A stretch of DNA of 64,000 bases from Lachnospiraceae bacterium (GCA_015057635.1 SVEB01000109.1:31907-95906); one strand, 5' to 3'; shown: positions 54,676-63,795, numbered from the stretch's first letter. Notes: generated by a model not told the origin, from the sequence alone. Numbers and translations are program-made.

Positions 54676-56103
54676 TTAAAATGCGCTGTTGTCGCCGGAC
54701 TTAAGAATGGTATCTTCAAACAGAATGGTTTCGGATGGATTAAGCTCGTTTGTGATGCTTACATTCTTCATACGGATGTTTTCGGCATTGTTGATTGTAT
54801 AGCCTTTCTGTGCAAGAATGGATACGTTTTCTAAGGTAATGTCGTGGATTGGAAGAACTTCTAATCCTTCTACCTTAAGAGCACGTCCGGCTCTTGTACA
54901 GGTCACGTTCTGGATTGTAATATTCTTGAATTCCGGAATATCGTCTGCATTGATCTGATCCGGTTCATCGCTTGCCTGATGGTCCATATGGTACAGAGTA
55001 TAGCCCATTGTGAAAATGATGGCGTCTTCTGCGATATTCACCATATTGATATCGCGCATTGTAATATCTTCTACTACGCCGCCACGGCCAATCGCACTTT
55101 TAAAGCGGATACCAACATCTGTGCCAATAAAGGTACAGTCAGAGATTGTAACGTCGCATACACCGCGGGACATCTCGGAACCAACAACAAAGCCGCCATG
55201 ACCATGATAAACAACGCAATCATGGATGCGCACATGCTTGGTAGGAACAGGAATGACACGTGCTACTGCATTCTTGCCGGATTTCATACAGATCGCATCA
55301 TCACCAACATCGAACTTCACATTGTCAATCTCAACAAACTGACAGGATTCTAAATCAAGGCCATCTCCGTTCTGAGCAGCCCAGTCATTACGGATAGAAG
55401 CGTTGCGGATCGTTAAGTTTGTACAAAGAAGCGGATGCACATTCCATGCAGGAGAGTTCTGTAAGGTAACGCCTTCGATTAACACTTTGTCACAGCGAAC
55501 CAGGTTCACCATAACCGGACGGTAATAATCATAATATGGTGCAGCTTTTTTGATTGCATCCGGATCATTTACATCCGGTTCACCTGCTAAGCAGCCTTCA
55601 TATGCGCTTTTTGTTGGGAACCAGATACCGCCTTCATTGGTAGGGATCACATGATTGCTTTCTTTTAATAAGGCATCCCATTTCTTTTCGGATACTTTAA
55701 AATGTTTTACGATTCTCCAGAGATGTCCATTACCATCAATGGTACCTTCGCCGGTAATCGCAATATTCTCTGCGTCAAAAGCGTGGATTGGGGAAAGCGC
55801 GCGAAGTCTTGGCTGTCCTTCGTAATCCGTGCGGATGACGGGATATTCTTTTTCATTTTTATCAAACATTAAAAGAGCGCCGCGTTCTACATGAAAGTTT
55901 ACATTGGATAATAAGGTAATCGGACCGGTCAGATAGATGCCGGCAGGAATGATAACCTTTCCGCCACCGGCAGTATGGCAGGCAGTTACGGCCTGGTTGA
56001 TGGCAGCTGTATTGGATACGATGCCGCCGGCAACTGCTCCAAAGTCAAGGATATTGAAACTCTGCTCTGGAAAACTAGGTAATAATACTGAAAAATCACT
56101 CAT
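54676..56103 (-). CDS. Glycoside hydrolase family 28 (polygalacturonase-type)
   Basis: The 475-aa right-handed beta-helix enzyme probably acts on pectic galacturonan. N-terminal FNILDFGAVAGGIVSNTAAINQA is typical of the family. Catalytic motifs are AAQNGDGLDLESC (usually NTDG), GDDAICMKSG and the His site VVYHGHGGFVVGSE. No signal peptide is present, so it may act inside the cell on imported oligosaccharides. AAGGAG precedes ATG 56103, 8 bases away. It stands alone on the minus strand, with a CAAAGAGCA/TGCTCTTTG hairpin (56133-56157) in its leader. Confidence 0.93.
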   Translation of the reverse strand: MSDFSVLLPSFPEQSFNILDFGAVAGGIVSNTAAINQAVTACHTAGGGKVIIPAGIYLTGPITLLSNVNFHVERGALLMFDKNEKEYPVIRTDYEGQPRLRALSPIHAFDAENIAITGEGTIDGNGHLWRIVKHFKVSEKKWDALLKESNHVIPTNEGGIWFPTKSAYEGCLAGEPDVNDPDAIKKAAPYYDYYRPVMVNLVRCDKVLIEGVTLQNSPAWNVHPLLCTNLTIRNASIRNDWAAQNGDGLDLESCQFVEIDNVKFDVGDDAICMKSGKNAVARVIPVPTKHVRIHDCVVYHGHGGFVVGSEMSRGVCDVTISDCTFIGTDVGIRFKSAIGRGGVVEDITMRDINMVNIAEDAIIFTMGYTLYHMDHQASDEPDQINADDIPEFKNITIQNVTCTRAGRALKVEGLEVLPIHDITLENVSILAQKGYTINNAENIRMKNVSITNELNPSETILFEDTILKSGDNSAF

Positions 56104-56428
56104 TAAAAAATCTCCTTATTCATATGTATCTGCAAAGAGCAACAGGACTGCTCTTTGTTTTTTTGTGCAGATAATACTATGTTGTTATGATCTTCCATTA
56201 TAAACGATATAAGCGAAGAATGCTACCAATTAGGATGGAGAAAGCAAAAGCAAAATTTTATCACATATGCACAATGGGGGAGAAAGGAAAGAAGAAGAGA
56301 TAGAGATAGAGATAGAGATAGAGATAGGGGGAGCGGTATGTGTAGAAATAGCAGTAGTAACGGAAGCGGGAGAAAAATAGTAGAAGAGAACAGGGAAATC
56401 AAATAGTAAACCGAACCAAAACAAAAGG
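56104..56428. other. Divergent intergenic region with hairpin and hexamer repeat
   Basis: The part near the GH28 gene holds a 9-bp hairpin (56133-56157) and a likely minus-strand -10 (TATAAT complement near 56200). Toward bioY there is a purine-rich stretch with five tandem copies of GAGATA at 56297-56326. No ORF with a ribosome binding site was found; the two minus-strand ORFs in the track are artefacts of the repeat. Confidence 0.7.
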
Positions 56429-56457
56429 TTGACAATAGAAAGCGAATTTGATATGCT
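56429..56457 (+). promoter_or_regulatory. SigA promoter for bioY
   Basis: TTGACA, 17-base spacer, TATGCT, 24 bases before bioY. No BirA-type palindrome was recognised. Confidence 0.8.
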
Positions 56458-56481
56458 AAAAGAAAAAACAGGAGGAAAAAA

Positions 56482-57057
56482 ATGGATACAACAGTACGAA
56501 GGTCATCAAATGTAAAACAAGGCAGGTTTTCAGCAAAGGATATTGCTTATATCGGCATATTTGTGGCGATTATGGCCATCTGTTCCTGGATCAGCATTCC
56601 TGCGACCATTCCATTTACGATGCAGACATTTGCAGTATTTGTAACAATCGGACTGCTTGGAATGTATCGCGGGACGGTTGCAGTTCTTGTCTATATTCTG
56701 CTTGGAGCAGTAGGAGCTCCGGTTTTTGCCGGATTTAACGGTGGTATTGGTGCATTGATGGGGAATGCGGGAGGATATATCATTGGATTTTTAGCCACTG
56801 CTCTTATCACCGGGCTGCTTATAAAACAGTTTGGAAGAAGCACAGTTACCATGTTTTTCGCAATGGTGGCAGGTCTTTTTGCCTGTTATGCATTTGGCAC
56901 TGCATGGTTTATATTCTTTTATACGAAGACATCCGGAGCAATTGGCATTATGAGCGTTCTGTCCTGGTGTGTGATTCCATTTATCATTCCAGACCTTGTA
57001 AAGATCGTGTTAGCAATTATTATAACGAAGAGAGTTCATGCCCATGGAATATTATAA
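56482..57057 (+). CDS. bioY: Biotin transporter substrate-binding protein BioY
   Basis: The 191-aa S-component of an energy-coupling-factor (ECF) transporter has six membrane helices. Family segments are IPFTMQTFAVFVTIGLLGMYRG and VGAPVFAGFNGGIGALMGNAGG. It captures biotin and shares the ECF module (not encoded here) for energy. AGGAGG precedes ATG 56482. It overlaps the DUF1284 gene by 14 bases at the 3' end. Confidence 0.95.
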   Translation: MDTTVRRSSNVKQGRFSAKDIAYIGIFVAIMAICSWISIPATIPFTMQTFAVFVTIGLLGMYRGTVAVLVYILLGAVGAPVFAGFNGGIGALMGNAGGYIIGFLATALITGLLIKQFGRSTVTMFFAMVAGLFACYAFGTAWFIFFYTKTSGAIGIMSVLSWCVIPFIIPDLVKIVLAIIITKRVHAHGIL

Positions 57058-57442
57058 GATACGGCCTCATCATGGCATTTGCTTTGCATTTTATATCGGA
57101 AAAGGATACTCCGAAGAATTCGTGGAGAATATGAACGGACTTCAAACTGTGTTAAAAGGCGGTAAGAAGCGGATACAGATTACAGAAGATTTAGATGCCG
57201 TATGCAGCAAGTGTCCGAATTCAGATGGAAAAGCCTGCTTTACACAGGAGAAAGTAGCATGGCTGGATTCACAAGTAATGAAAGAATGTGGATTTGAGAA
57301 ACATCAGGTTCTTTCCTATGAGGAATTCACCGATACGGTTCAGAGCAGACTGATTAAGACAGGAGACTGGAAGAAAATCTGCAGCTGCTGCAGTTGGTTT
57401 TCCTGTTGTGAAGAGATCGAACAGCAGAAAAAAGAAAGATAG
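57044..57442 (+). CDS. DUF1284 cysteine-rich protein
   Basis: The 132-aa protein begins MEYYKIRPHHGICFAFY, the signature of DUF1284. It has conserved cysteines in VCSKCPNSDGKAC and CSCCSWFSCC that look able to hold an iron-sulfur cluster or zinc. ATG 57044 is preferred over 57038 because GAAGAGAG then lies 9 bases upstream. It overlaps bioY and is probably co-transcribed with it. Function is not established. Confidence 0.85.
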   Translation: MEYYKIRPHHGICFAFYIGKGYSEEFVENMNGLQTVLKGGKKRIQITEDLDAVCSKCPNSDGKACFTQEKVAWLDSQVMKECGFEKHQVLSYEEFTDTVQSRLIKTGDWKKICSCCSWFSCCEEIEQQKKER

Positions 57443-57490
57443 AAAAAAGAAGAAGCCCAGAATCATTTGATTCCGGGCTTCTTCTTTTTT
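57443..57490. terminator. Bidirectional terminator between DUF1284 gene and tmRNA
   Basis: AGAAGAAGCCC-AGAATCA pairs with TTCCGGGCTTCTTCT, flanked by A and T runs. It serves both the bioY operon and ssrA. Confidence 0.9.
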
Positions 57491-57510
57491 CTGTTTGCCA
57501 CTAAGCTTAG

Positions 57511-57853
57511 TGGAGCTGAGGGGAATCGAACCCCTGTCCGAAAGCTCTTCCATGGCGGCATCTCCCATTACAGTCTATCTTTTAACATTCCCTCCGTCAA
57601 TCGCCGGTAGACAGGCTATTGACTTCAGTAGCTTCATGGATTCTTTTACTGCCTCAAAGCTTTGGTAGTAAAGTGCCCTGCAAGTTTGATGCCGAGGTCT
57701 TAGGCGGCAGGACGCCTAAGGTCGACAGCTGCCACTAGGCAGCGTACGCTAAATTTTCGTCTGCGTTTATATTTAATTCTAAGTTTTTACGTGGTCCTAG
57801 TCCACGAATGGCTTCCGCAATTTCAAAACCCCCGTCGAAACCAGTACAACCCC
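57511..57853 (-). ncRNA. ssrA: tmRNA (SsrA)
   Basis: On the minus strand the 5' end reads GGGGTTGTACTGGTTTCGAC, the tRNA-like 5' half with a 7-bp acceptor (GGGGUUG with CAGCUCC). The 3' end has GGGGTTCGATTCCCC, the T-arm, followed by CAGCTCCA; the terminal CCA is not encoded. The tag reading frame ends in GCAGACGAAAATTTAGCGTAC.. giving ADENLAYAA followed by TAG, the usual hydrophobic degradation tail. Length about 343 nt. It rescues stalled ribosomes with SmpB, which is encoded about 24 kb away. Confidence 0.97.
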
Positions 57854-57877
57854 TGGTAATTGTCAGACGTTACGGTT

Positions 57878-57906
57878 AGTATAGTATAAATTTTTGCAAT
57901 TGTCAA
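57878..57906 (-). promoter_or_regulatory. SigA promoter of ssrA
   Basis: On the minus strand: TTGACA, 17-base spacer, TATACT, ending 25 bases before the tmRNA 5' end. Confidence 0.88.
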
Positions 57907-58034
57907 GATAGCTTCCAGTTGATTCACGGAAAAGAATATGGTAGTATTATCAGAAAGATGGCAAAAGAAATGGAATGCCAGATCAGACAAGATGCTTATT
58001 GTTAAAATGTTAAAGTAAGGATAGGAGCATAGGT

Positions 58035-58829
58035 GTGAAAAGGATATTAAAATTAGGAATCATCTTATCGATGATGCTGTTGGTTTTAGCCGGATGCAAG
58101 AAAACAGAAAATACGGGGAACACCAATGTAGGAATGGAAAGTGACGGAGAACCTACCTTAAGTGAAAGCGCAAAGAAAATCACGCAGTTTAAGGCACCGA
58201 AAAAAGGGGACACGATGGCGGATATCGTAATTGATGGTTATGGGACAATTACGGTAAAGTTGTTTGAAAAATATGCACCAAAGGCAGTGGAGAATTTTGT
58301 GACACACGCAAAAGACGGATATTATGATGGTACTCTTGTACACCGTGTGATTGAAGACTTTATGATCCAGAGCGGGGATCCGACCGGGGAAGGAAACGGT
58401 GGTGAAAGCATATGGGGAAGTGCGTTTGAGGATGAGATCACGGATGACCTTCAGCCTTATCGGGGGGCGTTATGCATGGCGAATGCAGGTGCAGATACAA
58501 ACGGAAGCCAGTTTTTCTTTGTTCAGGCAGATGCAGCATCCGTACAGAATTTAGAGAGTCTAGTGAAGGAGAGATATCAGTTATCCTTAACCGATTATGT
58601 GGAAAAAGGATATGAGGTCAGCATGACTTCGAAACAGTTAGAACGCTATCTGACATATGGCGGCACTCCATGGTTAAAAGGCCATCATACCGTGTTCGGA
58701 CAGATGACGGATGGTTTTGATGTTTTGGATGCGGTTGCTGCTGTTAAGACGGCGGAGGGGACTGACCGTCCGGTGAAGGATGTTGTGATTGAGACAATCC
58801 GTATTTACCAGTATGGTGAAGAAGAATAG
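58035..58829 (+). CDS. Cyclophilin-type peptidyl-prolyl isomerase lipoprotein
   Basis: The 264-aa lipoprotein has a signal ending in the lipobox LVLAGC (Cys about 21), an acidic linker, and a cyclophilin domain with FVTHAKDGYYDGTLVHRVIEDFMIQSGDP and GSQFFFVQAD. An insert of about 35 residues (near 180-215) splits the domain before WLKGHHTVFGQMTDGFDVLD. It assists folding of exported proteins. GTG 58035 is the start with AGGAGCATAGG before it. A terminator follows. The 180 bases between ssrA's promoter and this gene show nothing else. Confidence 0.93.
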   Translation: MKRILKLGIILSMMLLVLAGCKKTENTGNTNVGMESDGEPTLSESAKKITQFKAPKKGDTMADIVIDGYGTITVKLFEKYAPKAVENFVTHAKDGYYDGTLVHRVIEDFMIQSGDPTGEGNGGESIWGSAFEDEITDDLQPYRGALCMANAGADTNGSQFFFVQADAASVQNLESLVKERYQLSLTDYVEKGYEVSMTSKQLERYLTYGGTPWLKGHHTVFGQMTDGFDVLDAVAAVKTAEGTDRPVKDVVIETIRIYQYGEEE

Positions 58830-58897
58830 CAGGAAGATGCAAAGTTTGATTTAAAAGCAACGGATCTTAAGAGAATAAAGATTTTAAGCAGATAATA

Positions 58898-58949
58898 GAG
58901 GCGACATTTTGTTTGTGGATAAAACAAAAATGTTGCCTCTAATTTTTTT
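58898..58949 (+). terminator. Terminator of the cyclophilin gene
   Basis: GAGGCGACATTTTGTTT pairs with AAACAAAAATGTTGCCTC (one bulge, one G-U), then TAATTTTTTT. An extended -10 TGGTATAAT at about 58962 follows and probably starts the next gene. Confidence 0.9.
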
Positions 58950-59088
58950 GACATGCGTGGTATAATAAAGGAAACGCGGCATGACGATATATGGTATGGG
59001 TCAGAACGGAATGACATTCTGACAGCAGAACATAAAGAATCAAACAAAAGATGCCAGGTTTGAGTAACATAAGAGTAAGAAAGGCAGA

Positions 59089-59640
59089 ATGCGAATGGAA
59101 CAACGTTTTGTGTTTAGCGGATATAGTTTTGAGACATCGGAAGAGATGAATGAAGCCAAAAAAGATGCAGAAGCTATTTCCTATATAAAAGCGAAGACTG
59201 ACTTCACCAATACACAGGCGGTGAAGACTCTGTATGCAAAGCTGACAGAGAAAGAATCGCTGCAGACACCGGTAGGAATGGAGTTTATGAAGGCGTTGCA
59301 AAGAAAGCTTCTTCAGACAGAGCATAAGAAAGAAATTCCTCCAATTCCGGTAAAGGTAGCAGAGAAGAAAAAGGGTGCAGATACAAGGAATGTGTCGGCA
59401 GAAACAAGACAAAAACAGAGGGTGGAGCTGTATCAGCAGAAGTTAAAGAATGCACATATGATGAATTTCTTTTTTGGAGTGATTATTATTGCTATGTTTG
59501 CAATTGCTCTGCTTGGTGACAATTCTGTTTTAAGCGATACAGAGTCCGCAATCCAGGATAAGTATGCAGCATGGGAAGAGGATCTTGTGGCAAGGGAAGC
59601 AGCTATTTCTCAAAAGGAAAAGGAAATGGGGATCGAGTAG
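59089..59640 (+). CDS. Single-pass membrane protein of unknown function, 183 aa
   Basis: I do not recognise a family. Residues 1-120 are charged and partly helical, with FSGYSFETSEEMNEAKKDAE at the N-terminus and a basic KKKGADTRNVSAE linker. One membrane helix lies at about 125-143 (NFFFGVIIIAMFAIALLG). A glutamate-rich coiled tail follows. The start is ATG 59089 or 59095, with AAAGG upstream. It is preceded by an extended -10 TGGTATAAT at about 58962. Neighbouring genes give no clear hint. It lies about 90 bases upstream of the two-component system. Confidence 0.7.
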   Translation: MRMEQRFVFSGYSFETSEEMNEAKKDAEAISYIKAKTDFTNTQAVKTLYAKLTEKESLQTPVGMEFMKALQRKLLQTEHKKEIPPIPVKVAEKKKGADTRNVSAETRQKQRVELYQQKLKNAHMMNFFFGVIIIAMFAIALLGDNSVLSDTESAIQDKYAAWEEDLVAREAAISQKEKEMGIE

Positions 59641-59731
59641 CAGATGCATGTTTGGTCACACAATTAGCAGAAAGTGTTCACAATTTTTACATAGATATCT
59701 GATAGTATGTTAAAAAACACGGAGGTGGGAA

Positions 59732-60406
59732 ATGGACCGTTTAAAAGTATTAGTAGTAGATGATGAAAGCAGAATGAGAAAGTTAGTCAAGGATTTCTTA
59801 TCTCGTTCTAATTATGATGTGATCGAAGCGGAAAATGGAGAACAGGCGGTCGATATTTTCTTTGAACAGAAAGATATTGCGTTAATTATATTAGATGTCA
59901 TGATGCCAAAGATGGATGGCTGGCAGGTTTGCAGGGAAATCAGACAGTATTCCAAGGTGCCGATCATCATGCTGACTGCGAAGAGTGATGAGAAAGATGA
60001 GCTGCTTGGATTCGAGCTTGGCGTGGATGAATATATCAGCAAACCATTTAGCCCGAAAATCTTAGTAGCACGTGTGGAAGCGATCATCCGCAGAACAATG
60101 GTGAAGGATGAAGAGGTATTGGATATCGGCGGTATTTTAGTAGATAAGGCAGCTCATCAGGTGAAGATTGACGGGGTGAACGTGGATCTTTCCGTAAAGG
60201 AATTTGAATTATTAAGTTACTTTATTAAGAACAAAGGGGTCGCATTATCCCGAGAAAAGATTTTAAATAATGTATGGAATTATGATTATTTCGGCGATGC
60301 CAGAACGATTGATACTCATGTGAAGAAACTCCGCAGTAAGATGGGAGACAAGGGGGATTATATTAAAACAATCTGGGGCATGGGCTACAAATTCGAGGTA
60401 GAATAA
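59732..60406 (+). CDS. OmpR/PhoB-type response regulator
   Basis: The 224-aa regulator has a receiver domain (1-120) with the acidic VVDDES pair, phospho-acceptor Asp55 in IILDVMMPKMDG, MLTAKSD and the switch Lys in ISKPFSP. The C-terminal winged-helix DNA-binding domain contains VKEFELLSYFIKNKG and IDTHVKKLRSKMG and ends IKTIWGMGYKFEVE. GGAGGTGG precedes ATG 59732. The sensor kinase gene follows after 2 bases, so the pair is co-translated. Targets are unknown. Confidence 0.96.
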   Translation: MDRLKVLVVDDESRMRKLVKDFLSRSNYDVIEAENGEQAVDIFFEQKDIALIILDVMMPKMDGWQVCREIRQYSKVPIIMLTAKSDEKDELLGFELGVDEYISKPFSPKILVARVEAIIRRTMVKDEEVLDIGGILVDKAAHQVKIDGVNVDLSVKEFELLSYFIKNKGVALSREKILNNVWNYDYFGDARTIDTHVKKLRSKMGDKGDYIKTIWGMGYKFEVE

Positions 60407-60408
60407 GA

Positions 60409-61911
60409 ATGAAAAAGTCAATCCGAGTTCGTATGACATTGATTTTAACCATATCAATCGCTGCGACAATTTTAATGTGCTGGATTATCAATAAGACTTT
60501 TTTGGTGCAGTATTATCAGTATAGCAAGATGCAGACTCTTCATGTCACATACGAAGAGGTGGACAGGCTGGTTGCTAAGATTGTGAATCATACATTTGAT
60601 AAGACACAGGAAGAGGAAGCCGATAAGATTAGTTCGGATAATGGAGTCGGCGTATACATTTTTACGGAACGTTTGGAAACGGTATATCAGTCTAATTATA
60701 AGAGACAGGAAGTCGCAAGCATGCTTACCTCCATTCAGTGCTATATGTATGGTGTGTACAGTGAGTTTGATGGAAGCAGGATTGAGCTATTAGATAGTAT
60801 GGATAATCGGTTCAATATCTATCAGATGCATGATGGGGCACTGAAACTTAATTATATTGATTTGTTCGGACGTCTTGATAATGGATACTGGGTATTTATC
60901 CGTACCAATTTAGAAAGCATTCAGGAGAGCGTTGGGATTGCGAATAAGTTCCTTGCATATGTAGGTATTATCGCAACTATTATTGCAACGTTCGTGATGT
61001 TTATCATCAGCCGAAGATTTACGAAACCGATTCTTGAACTGGCTGGAATTGCAAAGAAGATGTCAGAACTTGATTTTGATGCGAAGTATAAGGTTACATC
61101 CGAGGATGAGATCGGGGAATTAGGGAATAGCTTTAATATTCTGTCGAGCCGGCTAGAGCATACCATTTCAGAATTAAAAAGTGCCAACAATGAACTGGAA
61201 TCTGATATTCAGAAAAAAGTGCAGATTGATGAGATGAGAAAAGAATTCTTATCGAATGTGACACATGAATTAAAGACACCGATTGCGCTGATTCAGGGTT
61301 ATGCGGAAGGACTGAAGGAAAATATCAACGATGACAGTGAAAGCAGGGACTTCTATTGTGAAGTTATCATTGATGAAGCCATGAAAATGAATAAGATGGT
61401 GAAGAAGCTGCTTTCTTTAAATCAGATTGAATCTGGGGCAAACCAGGTTGAGTTTGAACGATTCGATATCGTATCTTTAATCCGTTCGGTATTAAGCTCA
61501 GTTGATATCCTGGTAAAACAGAAGGATATCACCATTCATTTTACAGAAGAAGATCCAATCTATGTATGGGCGGATGAGTATATGATAGAAGAAGTGGTGA
61601 CGAATTATATCAGCAATGCGATCAACCATATTGACGGAGCAAGGATCATTGAAGTGAAATGTATCCAGAAGGAAGATGTGGTAAGGGTTGCGGTGTTTAA
61701 TACCGGAGAAAATATTCCAAAAGAGGATCTGGATAAAGTATGGATTAAATTCTTTAAGGTAGATAAAGCAAGAACAAGAGAATACGGCGGAAGCGGAATT
61801 GGACTTTCCATCGTAAAGGCGATCATGACATCCCATAACCGGGAATGTGGCGTGATCAATCACGAATATGGTGTGGAATTCTGGTTTGAACTTGATACAA
61901 AGATAAATTAA
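60409..61911 (+). CDS. Sensor histidine kinase
   Basis: The 500-aa membrane kinase has one helix at about 8-26, an extracytoplasmic sensor domain (about 30-178), a second helix (about 182-200) and a HAMP domain (SRRFTKPILELAGIAKKM). Phospho-acceptor His lies in FLSNVTHELKTPIALIQGYAEGL. The ATP-binding domain has the N box YISNAINH, G1 FNTGENIP and G2 YGGSGIGLSIVK. It partners with the preceding regulator. The GTCAATCC-type N-terminus starts at ATG 60409; AGAATAAG is a weak ribosome binding site. A terminator follows. Confidence 0.96.
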   Translation: MKKSIRVRMTLILTISIAATILMCWIINKTFLVQYYQYSKMQTLHVTYEEVDRLVAKIVNHTFDKTQEEEADKISSDNGVGVYIFTERLETVYQSNYKRQEVASMLTSIQCYMYGVYSEFDGSRIELLDSMDNRFNIYQMHDGALKLNYIDLFGRLDNGYWVFIRTNLESIQESVGIANKFLAYVGIIATIIATFVMFIISRRFTKPILELAGIAKKMSELDFDAKYKVTSEDEIGELGNSFNILSSRLEHTISELKSANNELESDIQKKVQIDEMRKEFLSNVTHELKTPIALIQGYAEGLKENINDDSESRDFYCEVIIDEAMKMNKMVKKLLSLNQIESGANQVEFERFDIVSLIRSVLSSVDILVKQKDITIHFTEEDPIYVWADEYMIEEVVTNYISNAINHIDGARIIEVKCIQKEDVVRVAVFNTGENIPKEDLDKVWIKFFKVDKARTREYGGSGIGLSIVKAIMTSHNRECGVINHEYGVEFWFELDTKIN

Positions 61912-61918
61912 AAGAAAG

Positions 61919-61961
61919 ACTGCTGCATAACAGGTAAGAATCTGAGTGCGGCAGTTTTTTT
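61919..61961 (+). terminator. Terminator of the two-component system
   Basis: ACTGCTGCA pairs with TGCGGCAGT, followed by T7. The 270 bases from here to the next gene are A/T-rich with no recognisable gene; a possible -10 (TATGAT) lies near 62145. Confidence 0.85.
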
Positions 61962-62232
61962 GATAGGAAAGTTCTAAAGATTTTCCTGGTGCTAAAAAAC
62001 TCTTCAAGTAGAAAGTGAAAAACTCTTCGTACAGGATATTTAAAAAATGCTATAAGGAGTACAGACAGTTTTGCCGATATAAAAAGATGAGATTCTTTGA
62101 ACTGGAAAAATGGAACTAGAAATTGTAGGAAAAATGAAAAAGTGATATGATAGAGTTATAGGTATAGAACAGAATGTTACCATATTACGCTGGGACAGGA
62201 AAAGATGCAAAGGATAATCGGGAGGGATACAT

Positions 62233-62943
62233 TTGAAAAAGAAGATAGTATTAGTTACGGCAATTTTGAGCACAGTATTATTGACCGGATGTGCAAGTAC
62301 ATATAAATTAACAGAAAAGGAGACAGATCAGATTGCGGAATATGTGGCAGGTCTTCTGCTTCAGCATGATACGAAATATGATCAGGCACTCTTAGAACCG
62401 GAGCCGGAAGTTGAGGAACAGGCACCGGAGCAGGCAGAGGAAGAAAAGCAGGAAACGCAGGAAACGGATAATAAGCAGGAAGTAGCAGCTGGGAATACCG
62501 TACCAGAAAACAGTACAGATGGGAATCAGCAGGCAAATGCGGATTTCACGGAAGTGATTGGAGTGAACGGAATTTCTGTTGAGTATGTAACATACAGCCT
62601 GCAGGAGAGTTATTCTTCTGAATATTATTTATTAGAACCGAACAAAGGGGAGCAGCTCTTGGTTTTGGAATTTGAGATTAAGAACTCTTATAAGACAGAG
62701 AAGAAGCTTTCTCTCGGAAGTGCTAATATTCAGTATCAGCTGGATGTGAACCCTGGCGGCTTTATAAAACCGCTCTTTACATTCTTTGATACCGATCTTC
62801 GCTATTTGGAGATGACGGTGCCTGCAAAGAGTAAAAAGACTGGCATTCTTATTTTTAGCGTGCCAAAAGATGCGAAGGACAAAGGAATGAATCTGATCAT
62901 TTCGAAAGAAAGTCAGACTGCTATTATTAAGATAAAAGAATAG
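62233..62943 (+). CDS. Lipoprotein with a DUF4352-like domain
   Basis: The 236-aa lipoprotein starts at TTG 62233 (GGAGGG 6 bases upstream). A basic signal ends in the lipobox LLTGCAS (Cys about 20). A Glu/Gln/Pro-rich spacer (about 55-110) precedes a beta-sandwich domain with GEQLLVLEFEIKNSYKTEKKLSL, which resembles the DUF4352/telomeric-repeat-factor-like fold common in Clostridia lipoproteins. Function is unknown. It stands alone. Confidence 0.8.
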   Translation: MKKKIVLVTAILSTVLLTGCASTYKLTEKETDQIAEYVAGLLLQHDTKYDQALLEPEPEVEEQAPEQAEEEKQETQETDNKQEVAAGNTVPENSTDGNQQANADFTEVIGVNGISVEYVTYSLQESYSSEYYLLEPNKGEQLLVLEFEIKNSYKTEKKLSLGSANIQYQLDVNPGGFIKPLFTFFDTDLRYLEMTVPAKSKKTGILIFSVPKDAKDKGMNLIISKESQTAIIKIKE

Positions 62944-63066
62944 GAAACATAGAATGTTTCGTTGAATTAGTATGCATATGGGAATATGGAAAAAAAGCTT
63001 GCTTGATGTAATGTTTATTTATATAATAAGACTCTGTAGGGTGAATGTCTGGAAGGGAGTGGAAAG

Positions 63067-63441
63067 ATGGACGCAATGTACGTTGAGAAGAAGAGAACAA
63101 AGTTTTTGGCGCTGCCAATTTGCTTTGTGACATATGCTATTTATGAAGAAAAAATCAATATTAAGAGCGGATTTTTGACAACAGTAGAAGATGATGCTTA
63201 TATGTATAAAGTGCAGGATGTACGTTTGACCAGAACAATGATGGAACGAATCTTTGGTCTTGGTACCATTACCTGTTATACAGGAGATACGACACATCCA
63301 GAGTTAAAGTTATCACATATTAAGAATGCATCCCGTATTAAGGAATATCTGATAACGGCTTCGGAGGAAGCAAGAAGAAAACGCAGAACAATGCATGCGC
63401 TGGATATTGATGCAGTAGAACCGGAAATACCAGAAGAGTAG
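63067..63441 (+). CDS. PH-like domain protein (bPH type), 124 aa
   Basis: The protein shows the short-chain bacterial PH pattern: LPICFVTYAIYEEKINIKSGF, then VQDVRLTRTMMERIFGLGTI, a hallmark of bPH proteins, and a charged C-terminal tail. It has no membrane helix and may bind other proteins or form a ring. GAAGGGAG precedes ATG 63067. A terminator follows. The function is not known. Confidence 0.85.
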   Translation: MDAMYVEKKRTKFLALPICFVTYAIYEEKINIKSGFLTTVEDDAYMYKVQDVRLTRTMMERIFGLGTITCYTGDTTHPELKLSHIKNASRIKEYLITASEEARRKRRTMHALDIDAVEPEIPEE

Positions 63442-63486
63442 GAAACACTCATTCTAAATAGGAATATGCAGCAGTATTCAAAAAAG

Positions 63487-63530
63487 AAGGAATCAATGAC
63501 AGAGAGGGTCTGTAGATTGGTTCCTTTTTT
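63487..63530 (+). terminator. Terminator before the rRNA leader region
   Basis: AAGGAATCAAT pairs with ATTGGTTCCTT (one G-U) around an inner ACAGA/TCTGT stem, then TTTTT. Confidence 0.88.
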
Positions 63531-63629
63531 GTTGGGGAGGAGTCGATCTTGTTCTCAACAGGTATAGAAAAATCGGATATGGAGAATATTAAAAAAGGAG
63601 GAATAATATACTACTAAAGAGGGGATGAA

Positions 63630-63770
63630 ATGACGTTGACAAAGCCATTTAACCATGATAAACTGATTGAGCTGTCGGAAACGACAGAAAACAGGATGAC
63701 TAAAATGAAAACAGTTGCTTCGTGTAACAATAAGAAGAAAAACTTTGAAAAAAGTAAAAAAAGCTGTTGA
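63630..63770 (+). CDS. Possible 46-aa peptide abutting the rRNA promoter
   Basis: ATG 63630 has GAGGGG 5 bases upstream and opens a 46-residue frame (MTLTKPFNHDKLIELSE..., Lys-rich end FEKSKKSC). Its TGA stop overlaps the TTGACA box of the next promoter. It has no hydrophobic segment and no family I know. It may be chance; the ribosome binding site is the only real support. Confidence 0.3.
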   Translation: MTLTKPFNHDKLIELSETTENRMTKMKTVASCNNKKKNFEKSKKSC

Positions 63771-63795
63771 CAAATGAAAGTACACCATATAAAAT
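63767..63795 (+). promoter_or_regulatory. Strong promoter, probably of an rRNA operon
   Basis: TTGACA, 17-base spacer, TAAAAT (an overlapping TATAAA is offset by two). It lies about 200 bases before the window end. Confidence 0.8.

Noticed and set aside
56223-56435. Minus-strand ORFs rich in Leu-Ser or Ser-Ile
   Set aside because: They translate the GAGATA hexamer repeat and have no start signals.
58948-58967. TTGACA followed by TATAAT near 58950
   Set aside because: The two boxes are only 7 bases apart, so they cannot be paired; only the extended -10 is kept.
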